Positions 9,102 through 16,994 of a stretch of DNA of 22,011 bases are shown here, piece after piece. Within the stretch, counting starts at the first letter, position 1. Each line of letters opens with the position of its first letter. The notes beneath the pieces were generated by a model. That model searched no databases. It worked only from the letters and a program-made list of their open reading frames with translations, and had not been told where the DNA came from. The position numbers and the translations under genes are program-made. Source of the DNA: Rhizophagus sp. LPA8_4_AMF (lineage: Eukaryota > Glomeromycota > Glomeromycetes > Glomerales > Glomeraceae); NCBI GenBank assembly GCA_021464525.1, contig JADRCO010001151.1, positions 1 through 22,011 of the forward strand, in the 5' to 3' direction.

Positions 9102-9600
9102 AGCAAAGCTGTTTAACAGGTATCATAGCGCAGGTTAAAAAGTGAAAAATCAGGTACCAATTAGTCACCAATCAGTCACCTGGTTGGTGCCTGATTGGTG
9201 ACTGATTGGTGCCTGATTTTTCACTTTTCAACCTGTGTATGGAGCTACCAGATATTAGTTTTTATCAAGTTAGTTTGCATATTCATAGTACTATTTTTAT
9301 TTTTTTGAATATTTCAATACAGGCACCTTATAGCGTAATTTAAGTACTTTGAGTGAATAAAACTAACTTTTATTAAAGAAGTAAAATTGTTCAATAGGTA
9401 TGGAACTATATGAATATTAATTTTCATGATATTATTTTTCACAATAAAATTTACTATGCACATATATAATTTATTTTACAGAATAATTTCAATACTTTAG
9501 TTTAAAACTACACTATATTTAATGGTTTTGTCATATAAGTAGAACTGTTCAGAACTTAAAAAGTATGAGAATATTTAGACACTGGTTTTTATTAAATTAA
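9102..9600. repeat. Degenerate tandem repeats, about 160 bp
   Basis: A motif like 'AAGCAAAGCTGTTTAACAGG' at about 9102 recurs more loosely near 9379 ('aagtaaaattgttcaatagg') and 9537 ('aagtagaactgttcagaac'). Each is followed by a phrase resembling 'gtatgg/gtatgag...aatattag' and by 'atttcaatac' about 90-130 bp on. Leaving out the hairpin at 9131-9235, the spacing would be near 160-170 bp. The similarity was judged by eye and is weak. Confidence 0.3.
9131..9235. repeat. Near-perfect 50-bp-arm hairpin
   Basis: Arms 9131-9180 and 9186-9235 are inverted copies matching at 46 of 50 positions by my count, with a 5-base loop 'tggtt'. Within each arm 'accaatcagtcaccaatcag' is itself a short tandem repeat (CACCAATCAGT units). 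Nothing is encoded. It may be a tiny palindromic mobile element, an end-product of inverted duplication, or the source of a hairpin RNA. Confidence 0.85.
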
Positions 9601-9968
9601 CTTGAACTACTTGAACTTTATAATTGGATAAATATTTTTAATTTAAAAATTGTTTTGTATCTATTTATTAAAATTTTAATAAACAATATAATTATAAATA
9701 AGTACTTTATTTGATTTAAAACATTAAAAATTAAAAAATGTTAAAATTTTGAGTCTTTGTTATATTTGAAATTTAAAATATTATGAAATCATCTTTGCAT
9801 TTTTTTGCATGTATGCAAAATAAATATTTTCTTAAAAAATATATTGTATAAAAATATTAACATCCAATTAATTTTGTAGCTAATATGATCAATCGTACTA
9901 CATTTTGAGCCAATCATGTTTAAGAAAAAGGGGGTATAGGATAATAAATTAATATCCTATACCTGGAG
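9601..9968. other. AT-rich flank of the hAT element
   Basis: No gene. A perfect 10-bp-arm palindrome, 'ggtataggat' with 'atcctatacc', lies at about 9934-9964, just outside the hAT left end. Confidence 0.5.
9961..9968. repeat. Candidate hAT 8-bp target duplication, left
   Basis: 'acctggag' faces 'acccgggg' at 13404-13411, with six of eight bases equal and both differences transitions. hAT transposons make 8-bp duplications. Because the right copy is nearly self-complementary, the match could instead be an outward extension of the terminal inverted repeat. Confidence 0.4.
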
Positions 9969-10173
9969 TAGTATTCAGATCCGTAAACTATTAATAATAA
10001 TGAATATCTATTACCAATCCAGATTATCAGATATCTGGTTTGAAATTTGAATATCAGATTGCAATTCAGATTTTAAAATAGTTAATTAGATTCAACCAAT
10101 TAGATCTGATAAAATATTGATTAATCTGGTGATTAAAAATAAAGATCTACCATTCTGCCAAATGCCAGTAATT

Positions 10174-10190
10174 TGTGATATGATATCACA
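10174..10190. repeat. Perfect 17-bp palindrome in hAT leader
   Basis: 'tgtgatatgatatcaca' has 8-bp arms around one central base. It sits between the left end and the transposase start, a position where hAT transposase or host factors may bind; this role is inference. Confidence 0.5.
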
Positions 10191-11696
10191 GTTACGCCTA
10201 TTCTCATTTTAAATGATTTATTCTTTTTACACAGTTCTTTCTATCATTTTTGTTTTACATTACGTGATTATTTTATATTACGCAATTATATCATTATGAC
10301 TGAGATTGATGATATAGAACAAGATCATATTATTGATATTATTGACATAGAACAAGACCAATCCAGCTCTGGTGAACACCTGAAAATGAAAGCAAAAAGC
10401 AGCAGAAAAAAAAAACTTACTGATGCTAAAGAAAATAAATGCAAAACTTTTTATATCAATGATGGTTCAACAGGAAATGCTATAAACTATTTGTTAAATG
10501 AGCATGAAATATTAAAGGAAGGTAAAATAAATAAGATACATGTCTTTCATAAATTTTAATTCTTCTTTGTTTTTTTGTAAAAACTTCAGTAATAAAAAAT
10601 ATTCCTCTTTATATAAAATCAAATGACTCTTCCTGCTGTTATTCAAGCTTACAAACACAAAGAAAGTTGCTAATGTGAACTCTGTCAATTCTTGACCGAT
10701 TAGATCATTAAAGATCTTTAGCTATTATACGTAATTTAAAGTCTTTCATTCTGGCGATTGATTAGTGAATTAGATCTGGCTTTCATAATGCCAGATGTTA
10801 TAAATTTACAATGTTCGCATTGATCAAAAAAATTAAGGTTAACATGAAAAGTGTCAATAACTATGGATATGTGGACCGCACATAATGGACAAGGATATAT
10901 TAGTGTAACTTGTTCTTACATTGGTACTAAATTCAATCTTAACGAAATTACTTTAACAGTCAATTACGTTAGGTATTCTCATACTGCTTAACATATCAAA
11001 GAAAGTCTGAAAGAAATATTTAACGAATGGAAATTATGTGTTAAAGTTTTTATGATTACCACAGATAATACCGCTAATATGAAAAAAGTGGTCGCAAGTA
11101 TGAGTAATATTAGATGGCAAGGATGCAGCGCCTACACTCTCCAACTTATAGTTGAAAAAGCATTAATTCCAGTTAAAACATTAATTGTGCGAGTAAAAAG
11201 GTTGATCGAGTTTTTTATATGTCCTAACTCTTAAGCAATCTGAATATTTGGAGGTATACAAAAGAAATATTCAAATGCAAATTTAGAAAATGATGAAATA
11301 ATCGTAAATACATTTTTTTTATAATACTTTTATTCTATGTTTTCTAATACTTCTATTATAAATATAAAATATTACCCTTATCATAAAATACAATAATATC
11401 AGAATGCAAAAAATACAGACAAATATTTTCAATTGATTAATGATGTATCTATGCACTAAAATTTCAGCTATTTCGCTTAGATCTGTTTGCTGTATTTAAA
11501 AGAATGGATAAAAATTTTATCTAATGTTTTGTCATGTAATATGAACTTAGATTTAAAAAAAAATGTCAAATGATTAAAAGATAATGATTATTGATGATGA
11601 ATGAAATCTCATTGCTGATTTAACAGAAGTACTGTTGACGTTTGCTAATGTGATCGAAGACTTAAGGGAAATAAATATGTAACAAATAATATGTGT

Positions 11697-11700
11697 ATGC
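11697..11700. repeat. LTR target duplication, left (atgc)
   Basis: 'atgc' directly precedes the TGTGAGG start of the LTR and is repeated at 12358-12361 directly after its end. Four to six bases is the usual duplication size for LTR elements. Confidence 0.5.
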
Positions 11701-12357
11701 TGTGAGGTAATACCTACCACATATTACCAACACATGAAATAATTAAAATAAAAATGCACCTGAACGCTTAGTTTAATTTTTAATAATAACTTTATTTTTC
11801 AAGATTTGAAAAATTACAAAAATTAGAATTTAATTTAAATTACTAAGACAAAAACACTTCCTATTTATAGCAGTAAATATCTATGTCAATCAAATTTTTC
11901 AAATTCCCGAATTTTCTAATATAACAAATAACATTTTCTCATTTATTCTTATAATAAAATAATTTTCCTGAGTTTTAATAAAATAATTTTTCTTGAAGAA
12001 TTTTTCCTGGCTAATTTTTTTTGACAGATCTTTTTTGAAGAATCTTTTTTGAAGAATCTATTTTTAGATTTTTCTTGAAAAATCTTTCTTGAAGAATCTA
12101 TTTTTAACTCTTGTATTTCTAAATCACGTGATCTAAAGTTACATGATCTAAAAATCTAAAAATAATTTCCAATGTTATATAAAAGTCACATGATTACTGT
12201 GACACCAACTATATGTCTGCTAGTTTTGCCTGGCGGAGACTAATTATCTTGATTTACACAACTTACTACATTACTAAATTACTCCTATTTTAATTACTAA
12301 CTAACCTACCATTTTTCAGTTAATAATACTATTTCTATATAGTCCTTACATACTACA
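11701..12357 (+). mobile_element. Solo LTR fossil inserted in the hAT transposase
   Basis: The 657-bp block starts TGTGAGGTAATAC and ends CATACTACA, so it has the TGT...ACA ends of a long terminal repeat. It is bracketed by the 4-bp repeat 'atgc' and interrupts the transposase exactly where the flanking coding sequence would otherwise be continuous. Parts visible: T-rich repeats of a 'TTGAAGAATCT' unit at about 11990-12115 and a TATA-like 'ttatataaaag' near 12175. No internal coding region or second LTR lies in the window. The superfamily (Ty3 or Ty1 kin) cannot be told. It is younger than the hAT copy it sits in. Strand follows the TATA-like motif and is tentative. Confidence 0.65.
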
Positions 12358-12361
12358 ATGC
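12358..12361. repeat. LTR target duplication, right (atgc)
   Basis: This is the partner of 11697-11700. The ATG that seems to open the downstream transposase frame at 12358 is part of this duplication, so it is not a natural start codon. Confidence 0.5.
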
Positions 12362-13221
12362 TAATGTTAATGGAAATTATTAAAATGGTAACAACCGATT
12401 TGACAAACAATCAAGATTCTGATAAAGAAGTGGATGATGCATTCAAAAATAATGATGCAGAAGAAGAGCAAGATTCTACACAAAATAGTAAAATAAATGA
12501 ACCAATTAACACTTTTGGTTTGTTAGATAAAGTCAAATCAAAATTATATAAAAATATAAAGAAATATTATCCAACTCTTACTACTGAAAGCCTAATCTCT
12601 TCTATACTTGATCCTAGATTTAAAAAACTTGATTTTGCTCTAGAAGCTCAAATAATCAAAACTAAACGTCATTTACAAGAATTATTTAGCAATGAGAAGG
12701 TAAATTATCAAAATAATCAAGCCGCTAGTGCATCAACTCAATCAGCAATACAATCAAAACCTTCAACAAAAAGGAAGACTTTAATGGCGTGACTCTCTAA
12801 AGCTAATGTAGTAGTTATTAACGAAGTTGAAGAATATCTCCAACTACCAGAAATTGCCTTAGATTTGAATCCTCTTATGTGGTGGAGAGAAAAAAAAAAA
12901 GTTTTCCTATCCTAAGTAGCCTTGCTTGAAAATACTTGGCAGTTTTGGCGACCTCAACTGCCAGTGAACGTCTCTTTTCTGATGCAGGAAACTTACTAAC
13001 TAATAAAAGAACAAGAATGAAACTGAAGTTATTCAAAAGAATCATGTTTCTGAAGAGAAATTCGATCAATTTTAATACAATTTACCAAGAATAAAGATAC
13101 ATTTTAAATAATTTTCATTTTATAACTGAATTTTTTTTTAAGAAATATCAATACGTATCAATTACTAGTTTTTTGGATGACGACTTTTGATTTGATAATT
13201 CACTGCATTACATAAACGTTA

Positions 13222-13400
13222 CCCGATATCTACCCACTATCTACCTGCTATCTACCCGTTAAGTAGCCTTTATAATAATAGTTGAACCGGTTTGAACCCG
13301 ATTTAGAAACCGGATAGAAAATTCTTTAAAATTTTTAATCCGGTTTTGGATTTTACTATTGGGTGAATCCGGTTTACCATTATCAATCCGGGTCTGAACA
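13222..13400. repeat. hAT right subterminal repeats
   Basis: Three tandem copies of a 'TATCTACCYG'-like unit occur at 13227-13258. They are followed by several 'AACCGG/ATCCGG' motifs between 13285 and 13390, leading to the terminal inverted repeat. Clustered short motifs near the ends are usual transposase binding regions in hAT elements. Confidence 0.55.
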
Positions 13401-13403
13401 CTA

Positions 13404-13594
13404 ACCCGGGGTACACGTTAAGGATCCCCTTAATTTTTTCTCTTTCTTTTATTTTTATAGTTGCATTTATAACTAATCAGAAGTTCAGAACTTTATAGTA
13501 TTTTAAAAAAAAAAAATTGCATTTAGCAGAAGTTAAATGATAATGACGATTTAATAAAATACGATGTTTTAAAACAATTTGACTACAAAAAATT
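13404..13594 (-). promoter_or_regulatory. 3' flank of the MACPF-like gene with poly(A) signal
   Basis: On the minus strand AATAAA occurs at 13448-13453, about 140 nt after the stop codon of the MACPF-like gene, in T/A-rich sequence. It could serve as the poly(A) signal. The hAT right end lies only about 190 bp from the stop codon, so the transposon may border or enter the 3' UTR. Confidence 0.45.
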
Positions 13595-15871
13595 TTAATT
13601 TTTCTTATTTCGAGAACCTTCACCCGGTAAATCAAAATATACAAAATCTATATTTTTTTTATAAATTTCTAAATCAGTCTGACAAATATTATCGTGCATA
13701 CAATCACATTTAACTGCTTGTAATTTAAATTTTTTGACATTAACTACTTGTAATTTAAATTTATTGGGAGTATAGTTAAAAAAAATATGGCCACAAATCT
13801 TTTCTGATGAACGTAAACTAAAATACTTTGGATGTTCAATTTTTTTGTGCTTCTTACGAATATCTTCATAATTAAATTTCTCCTCCAACATAAGATTAGA
13901 AATCTTAAGTATGTAAAAACTAAATTTGGGTAAATCATCGTATTTTTTTTGATCTAAATTATAAGAAAAGGTAAATACTCCAACGCGATCATTATCCGTA
14001 TAAAAATGATGCCCGATAATAGGAACATTTTTTCGGTTTAAATTCTTTGATACAAATACAGGAATTCCAATAAAATTATCATGATATGACACATCACACA
14101 ATGGTTCACATTCAGGTTGATTATAGTCATATTCTTTCTTTATAATTTCTAATTGAATGTTGGAATTTAATTTATCATAATTAATAGATTCAAAATCTGT
14201 ATAATTTCCGATAATCGTATATTTAATTTGTAACTTACATGTCTTTGAAAAAAGACTATCCTTTTGAATGCAATGTATAATATATTGCGGTGTTCCTTCG
14301 TTAAGCCAGATTTGACAGTTAAAGAAATCGTTTTCATTATTTTTTTTATCAAGAATTATCGCAAAAATATAAAAACCATCCCAATTTTTTAAAAAATCCA
14401 GTGGTATTGTTCCAAATGGTTTAACAAGTGGTTCACGTCCATTTAACGTATATTCACAAATTTCAATACCTGAATGAAGAATTCTTTGTCCAATAACCTT
14501 ATCAAGTATATGTTTGCGTAATTCTAACAATTCTTTGTGTTTTGGATGTTCCGGATCATTTGTTAGAAGTTCAAATATATCTATATTGTTTTCGTATCTT
14601 ATGCATACCCAATTTTTTTCATCGTTTAAAGATTCTTCATCATCACCTTTTCCAAATCCTTCATGTGATTCTTCCGAATGTTGTGAAAAAATTTCTTTTG
14701 ACGTGCTTGAAAAAAATCCCGCCCCAATATCCACCGTATCCGTCTTAATATCCGCATTAACCGAATTACTTTTAGATTTATTTTTTAATGTTCCGTTTTC
14801 CTTTTTATGAATTTTTCCTCCCATGATAATCTTTGTTGGTATAGATTGACCATAATCTACAATAATTTTTTTAAAATCTTTATAATTTTTTATTTTTTTC
14901 AATTTTTCAATAAATTCTTTGGTTGGTTCTAAATATTCTTTAAATTCTAAGCATGATTTTGAATAAAAAGTATTTTCATATGATGAATTGGTTTCAGTCC
15001 CTTTGTCGCTATTTCTTGATATTCCAAATGTTCCTGAGATATAAGAACCTACATTAACAGATGATGAATTTTTTGTCGTTTGATGATCCTTTTTGTTATC
15101 TTTAACTACATGATAACGTGGAGGAATATCCGAAATTACACAATCTGTCATCGTAAATGCTCTATTTTCCGCTCTTGGAATTACATTATCCTTTGATTTA
15201 CTTCCATAATCTAACTTGTGTATTTTATTCAAATATTCCCATACTTTTACTTTTAAATATAGTTCATACGGTTTTTCTTTAACAATTTGTACTAGTTTGA
15301 CATGGTCTTCTTCTTCGGATGGTATAAAACCATTTATATAAAATAATAATTTCTCATCCATTTTAAATTTTTTTTCTTTAAGTACTTCACGAATTGTTGA
15401 TAACTTATCATCAAGTTTCAAGCTGGCCCAGGTAGGTTCCTCAGATGCTAAATAAACCAATACCATGACATCCTCGGTCGAACCATTATTTTCAACAATA
15501 TTATTTAGTTCAAGACCATTTCCCTTTACATCCTCGGAAATATCGGATAAATATAATTGATAATTTACATTCGAACCATCATTTTCAACAATATTATTTA
15601 ATTCAAACCCATTTTCCTTTTCGAGCTCTATTTTACATTTACTCTCAGCAAATAAAAATAATTGTTTTTCATCCATTTTACTTGCGAGTATTTCACGAAT
15701 TCTTGGTAAACCATCATTGAGTTTGCATTTGATCTTAAAAGGTTCTCTTAACGGTGAGTGAACCGTTACCGTGATGAGCCCTTTTAATTGTAAAGGCATT
15801 TCAAGAGAAATCGATAAACCACTTTTTTTTTTAACGTTAAGAAAATCTGTTATTATACATATACAGTACAT
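13595..15871 (-). CDS. MACPF-like protein with two N-terminal ubiquitin-like domains
   Basis: A 758-codon uninterrupted reading frame, the longest complete one here. Residues about 31-108 ('LITVTVHSP...IREIL...MDEKQLFLF...YQLYL') and 135-207 ('VMVLVYLAS...IREVL...MDEKLLFYING...YELYLKV') are two copies of a small ubiquitin-like fold. The linker at 84-131 contains a duplicated 'NGFELNNIVENDGS/NGLELNNIVENNGS'. After 'LDYGSKSKDNVIPRAENRAF' (220-239) comes a region with 'DYGQSIPTKIIMGGK' (339-353), resembling the MACPF signature Y-G-T-H-x-x-x-x-x-x-x-G-G. Next is 'DFFNCQIW...PQYIIHCIQ...CKLQIKYTIIGNY' (515-557), a segment I associate with Glomeromycotina MACPF-type proteins. No signal peptide or membrane helix is obvious. 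MACPF proteins form membrane pores or act in immunity and development; whether this one does is unknown. The first 24 residues look atypical, and translation may start at Met25 (15799). It diverges from the pseudokinase gene. Confidence 0.75.
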   Translation of the reverse strand: MYCICIITDFLNVKKKSGLSISLEMPLQLKGLITVTVHSPLREPFKIKCKLNDGLPRIREILASKMDEKQLFLFAESKCKIELEKENGFELNNIVENDGSNVNYQLYLSDISEDVKGNGLELNNIVENNGSTEDVMVLVYLASEEPTWASLKLDDKLSTIREVLKEKKFKMDEKLLFYINGFIPSEEEDHVKLVQIVKEKPYELYLKVKVWEYLNKIHKLDYGSKSKDNVIPRAENRAFTMTDCVISDIPPRYHVVKDNKKDHQTTKNSSSVNVGSYISGTFGISRNSDKGTETNSSYENTFYSKSCLEFKEYLEPTKEFIEKLKKIKNYKDFKKIIVDYGQSIPTKIIMGGKIHKKENGTLKNKSKSNSVNADIKTDTVDIGAGFFSSTSKEIFSQHSEESHEGFGKGDDEESLNDEKNWVCIRYENNIDIFELLTNDPEHPKHKELLELRKHILDKVIGQRILHSGIEICEYTLNGREPLVKPFGTIPLDFLKNWDGFYIFAIILDKKNNENDFFNCQIWLNEGTPQYIIHCIQKDSLFSKTCKLQIKYTIIGNYTDFESINYDKLNSNIQLEIIKKEYDYNQPECEPLCDVSYHDNFIGIPVFVSKNLNRKNVPIIGHHFYTDNDRVGVFTFSYNLDQKKYDDLPKFSFYILKISNLMLEEKFNYEDIRKKHKKIEHPKYFSLRSSEKICGHIFFNYTPNKFKLQVVNVKKFKLQAVKCDCMHDNICQTDLEIYKKNIDFVYFDLPGEGSRNKKN

Positions 15872-15984
15872 TGTGTAATGTGATTTCCGATCTCACGTAC
15901 TTTATGCCCGAATTGATTGATCAATTCTCACCAATGTATATTTTCTAGTGAAAAAGTAGAATAGGATAAAGTCAATCAAAAACT

Positions 15985-16411
15985 TATATTTACAATAACA
16001 AATATGATACATGGTTTTTACCTCTTGAGTAAATTCGTTAAGGTTTAAACCTTTTAACCTAATATTATGTTTGATCCATTTTGCTTTACGAACGACGCTA
16101 ATCTTTCATTACTAATTTCGCTTATAGGTTGTAATTCACTATAATCGAGATAATTTTCATTTATATAGCTTGAACTTGTTGAACTTGTCATTTTTAAAAT
16201 ATTTCGTGTTATAAACTTCAGACAGACTTATAATTGCATTGATGTGCCGATTTGATCCGTGCCCGGACCTAAACGGGGTATCTGGATTACGCTCTTAGAG
16301 CGATGATCGTCATACCGAAAGAAATGTGATTATTCAGATTATAAATAAATACACTCGCATATGGGCTGAAAAATTGAACGGATGTACAAAATTAACGTGC
16401 ATATCTTATAT
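15985..16411 (-). repeat. Inverted duplication, left arm (promoter, exon 1, intron start)
   Basis: On the minus strand this matches 16541-16994: it shares the 'GGGCTGAAAAATTGAACGG' region, the 'GGATCAAATCGGCACAT' segment, the ATG and exon 1, the donor 'GAG|GTAAAAA', and the first 35 or so bases of intron 1 ('tatcatatttgttattg'). The arms point outward from a central 130 bp. Over exon 1 I count about a dozen substitutions plus gaps of 1 and 6 bases in 170 nt. Confidence 0.9.
16022..16191 (-). pseudogene. Broken copy of pseudokinase exon 1
   Basis: The ATG at 16191 opens MTSSTSSSYINENYLDYSE, matching the intact gene at 16780. Compared with that copy, one A is missing in 'gaaa-gattagcg', which shifts the frame after about codon 28, and six bases are missing near the beta-3 strand, removing the VALK region. 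The splice donor after GAG (16021-16020) is kept. A possible acceptor 'tttttcactag' ends at 15945 on this strand, so the piece could survive as a 5' UTR exon of the MACPF-like gene at 15871. That use is inference; as coding sequence it is dead. Confidence 0.75.
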
Positions 16412-16540
16412 GTTTAATTTTGCACAAAGGTTTTTCTACTTATATGTCATTAAACAGATTTTCATTTTCGTCGTTATTACAATGCATTAATTATTTTGTA
16501 ATCAAAAGTTTCAACAAAATGTTGTACCATATAATACAAC
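16412..16540. promoter_or_regulatory. Centre of the inverted duplication, candidate divergent promoter
   Basis: This non-coding stretch lies between the two promoter copies and therefore between two divergent genes. The part right of about 16475 is also found at 8690-8755, so it belongs to the duplicated upstream region of the right arm. No TATA box or known operator was recognised with confidence. Confidence 0.4.
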
Positions 16541-16994
16541 CTTATCTGATAATGCACGTTAATTTTGTACATCCGTTCAATTTTTCAGCCCATATGCAAT
16601 TGTAATTATTTATGTTCTTAATAATCACATTTCTTTCGGTATGATGATCAACTGATCATCGCTCTAAGAGTGTAATCCGGATCACCATGTTTGGTCCGGG
16701 GCCGGATCAAATCGGCACATTAATCAATTATAAGTCTAAGTCTGAAGTTTTAAACACTTCTACCCCGAAATATTTTAAAATGACAAGTACAATAAGTTCA
16801 AGCTATATAAATGAAAATTATCTCGATTATAGTGAATTTCAACCTGTAAACGAAATTAGTAGCGAAAAGATTAGCGCCGTTCGTAAAGCGAAATGGATTA
16901 AACATAATATTAGAGTTGCGTTAAAGGATTTAAACCCTAACGAATTTACTCAAGAGGTAAAAATAATATATCATATTTGTTATTGGAAATATAA
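16541..16994 (+). repeat. Inverted duplication, right arm
   Basis: This is the intact partner of 15985-16411. It contains the upstream region (16541-16779), all of exon 1 (16780-16956) and the start of intron 1 of the pseudokinase gene. A third, truncated copy is at 8360-8755. Upstream phrases such as 'cgctctaagag' and 'ggatcaaatcggcacatta' are kept in more than one copy and are the best candidates for promoter elements. Confidence 0.85.

Larger units (their letters stand above)
10296..13094 (+). pseudogene. hAT transposase relic
   Basis: The start at 10296 opens MTEIDDIEQDHIIDI. The region around 10441-10520 ('STGNAINYLLNEHEI') resembles the end of a BED-type zinc finger. From 10863 the RNase H-like core reads 'MDMWTAHNGQGYISVTCSY', containing the first catalytic Asp, and at 11052 'ITTDNTANMKKVV', with the second Asp, followed by 'CSAYTLQLIVEKALIPVKTL'. 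Further on come 'SSILDPRFKKLDF' (12598-12640) and, at 12863-13060, the hAT dimerisation signature 'ATSTASERLFSDAGNLLTNK'. Visible damage includes a stop at 10989, a frame change before 11232, stops near 11285 and 11570, a stop at 12790, a frame change in the A-run near 12890 and a stop at 12927. A solo LTR separates the core from the C-terminal part. Recognition is by motif; no function remains. Confidence 0.85.
9969..13403 (+). mobile_element. hAT-family DNA transposon (decayed)
   Basis: The left end reads 'tagtattcagatccg' and the inverted right end reads 'tagtgttcagacccg', a terminal inverted repeat of about 15 bp with two mismatches. Inside lies a broken hAT transposase (10296-13094). Subterminal zones carry repeats typical of hAT ends: 'cagatt/ccagat' units at 10018-10070 and 'aaccgg/tatctaccc' units at 13222-13400. 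An 8-bp direct repeat of 6/8 identity flanks it. Without the 657-bp LTR inserted at 11701 the element would be about 2.8 kb, a normal hAT size. Several stops and frame changes and the diverged ends show it has long been inactive. Confidence 0.8.

Noticed and set aside
12358-12792. A separate 144-codon gene starting at 12358
   Set aside because: Its ATG is part of the LTR target duplication and the protein is the C-terminal half of the hAT transposase.
16420-16605. Plus-strand frame of 61 codons in the centre of the inverted duplication
   Set aside because: It crosses the spacer and upstream region only and has no counterpart in the other copies.
16687-16779. Upstream in-frame ATG giving the pseudokinase 31 extra residues (MFGPGPDQIG...)
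   Set aside because: The ATG is absent from both other copies of this region, while the ATG at 16780 and its context are kept in all three.
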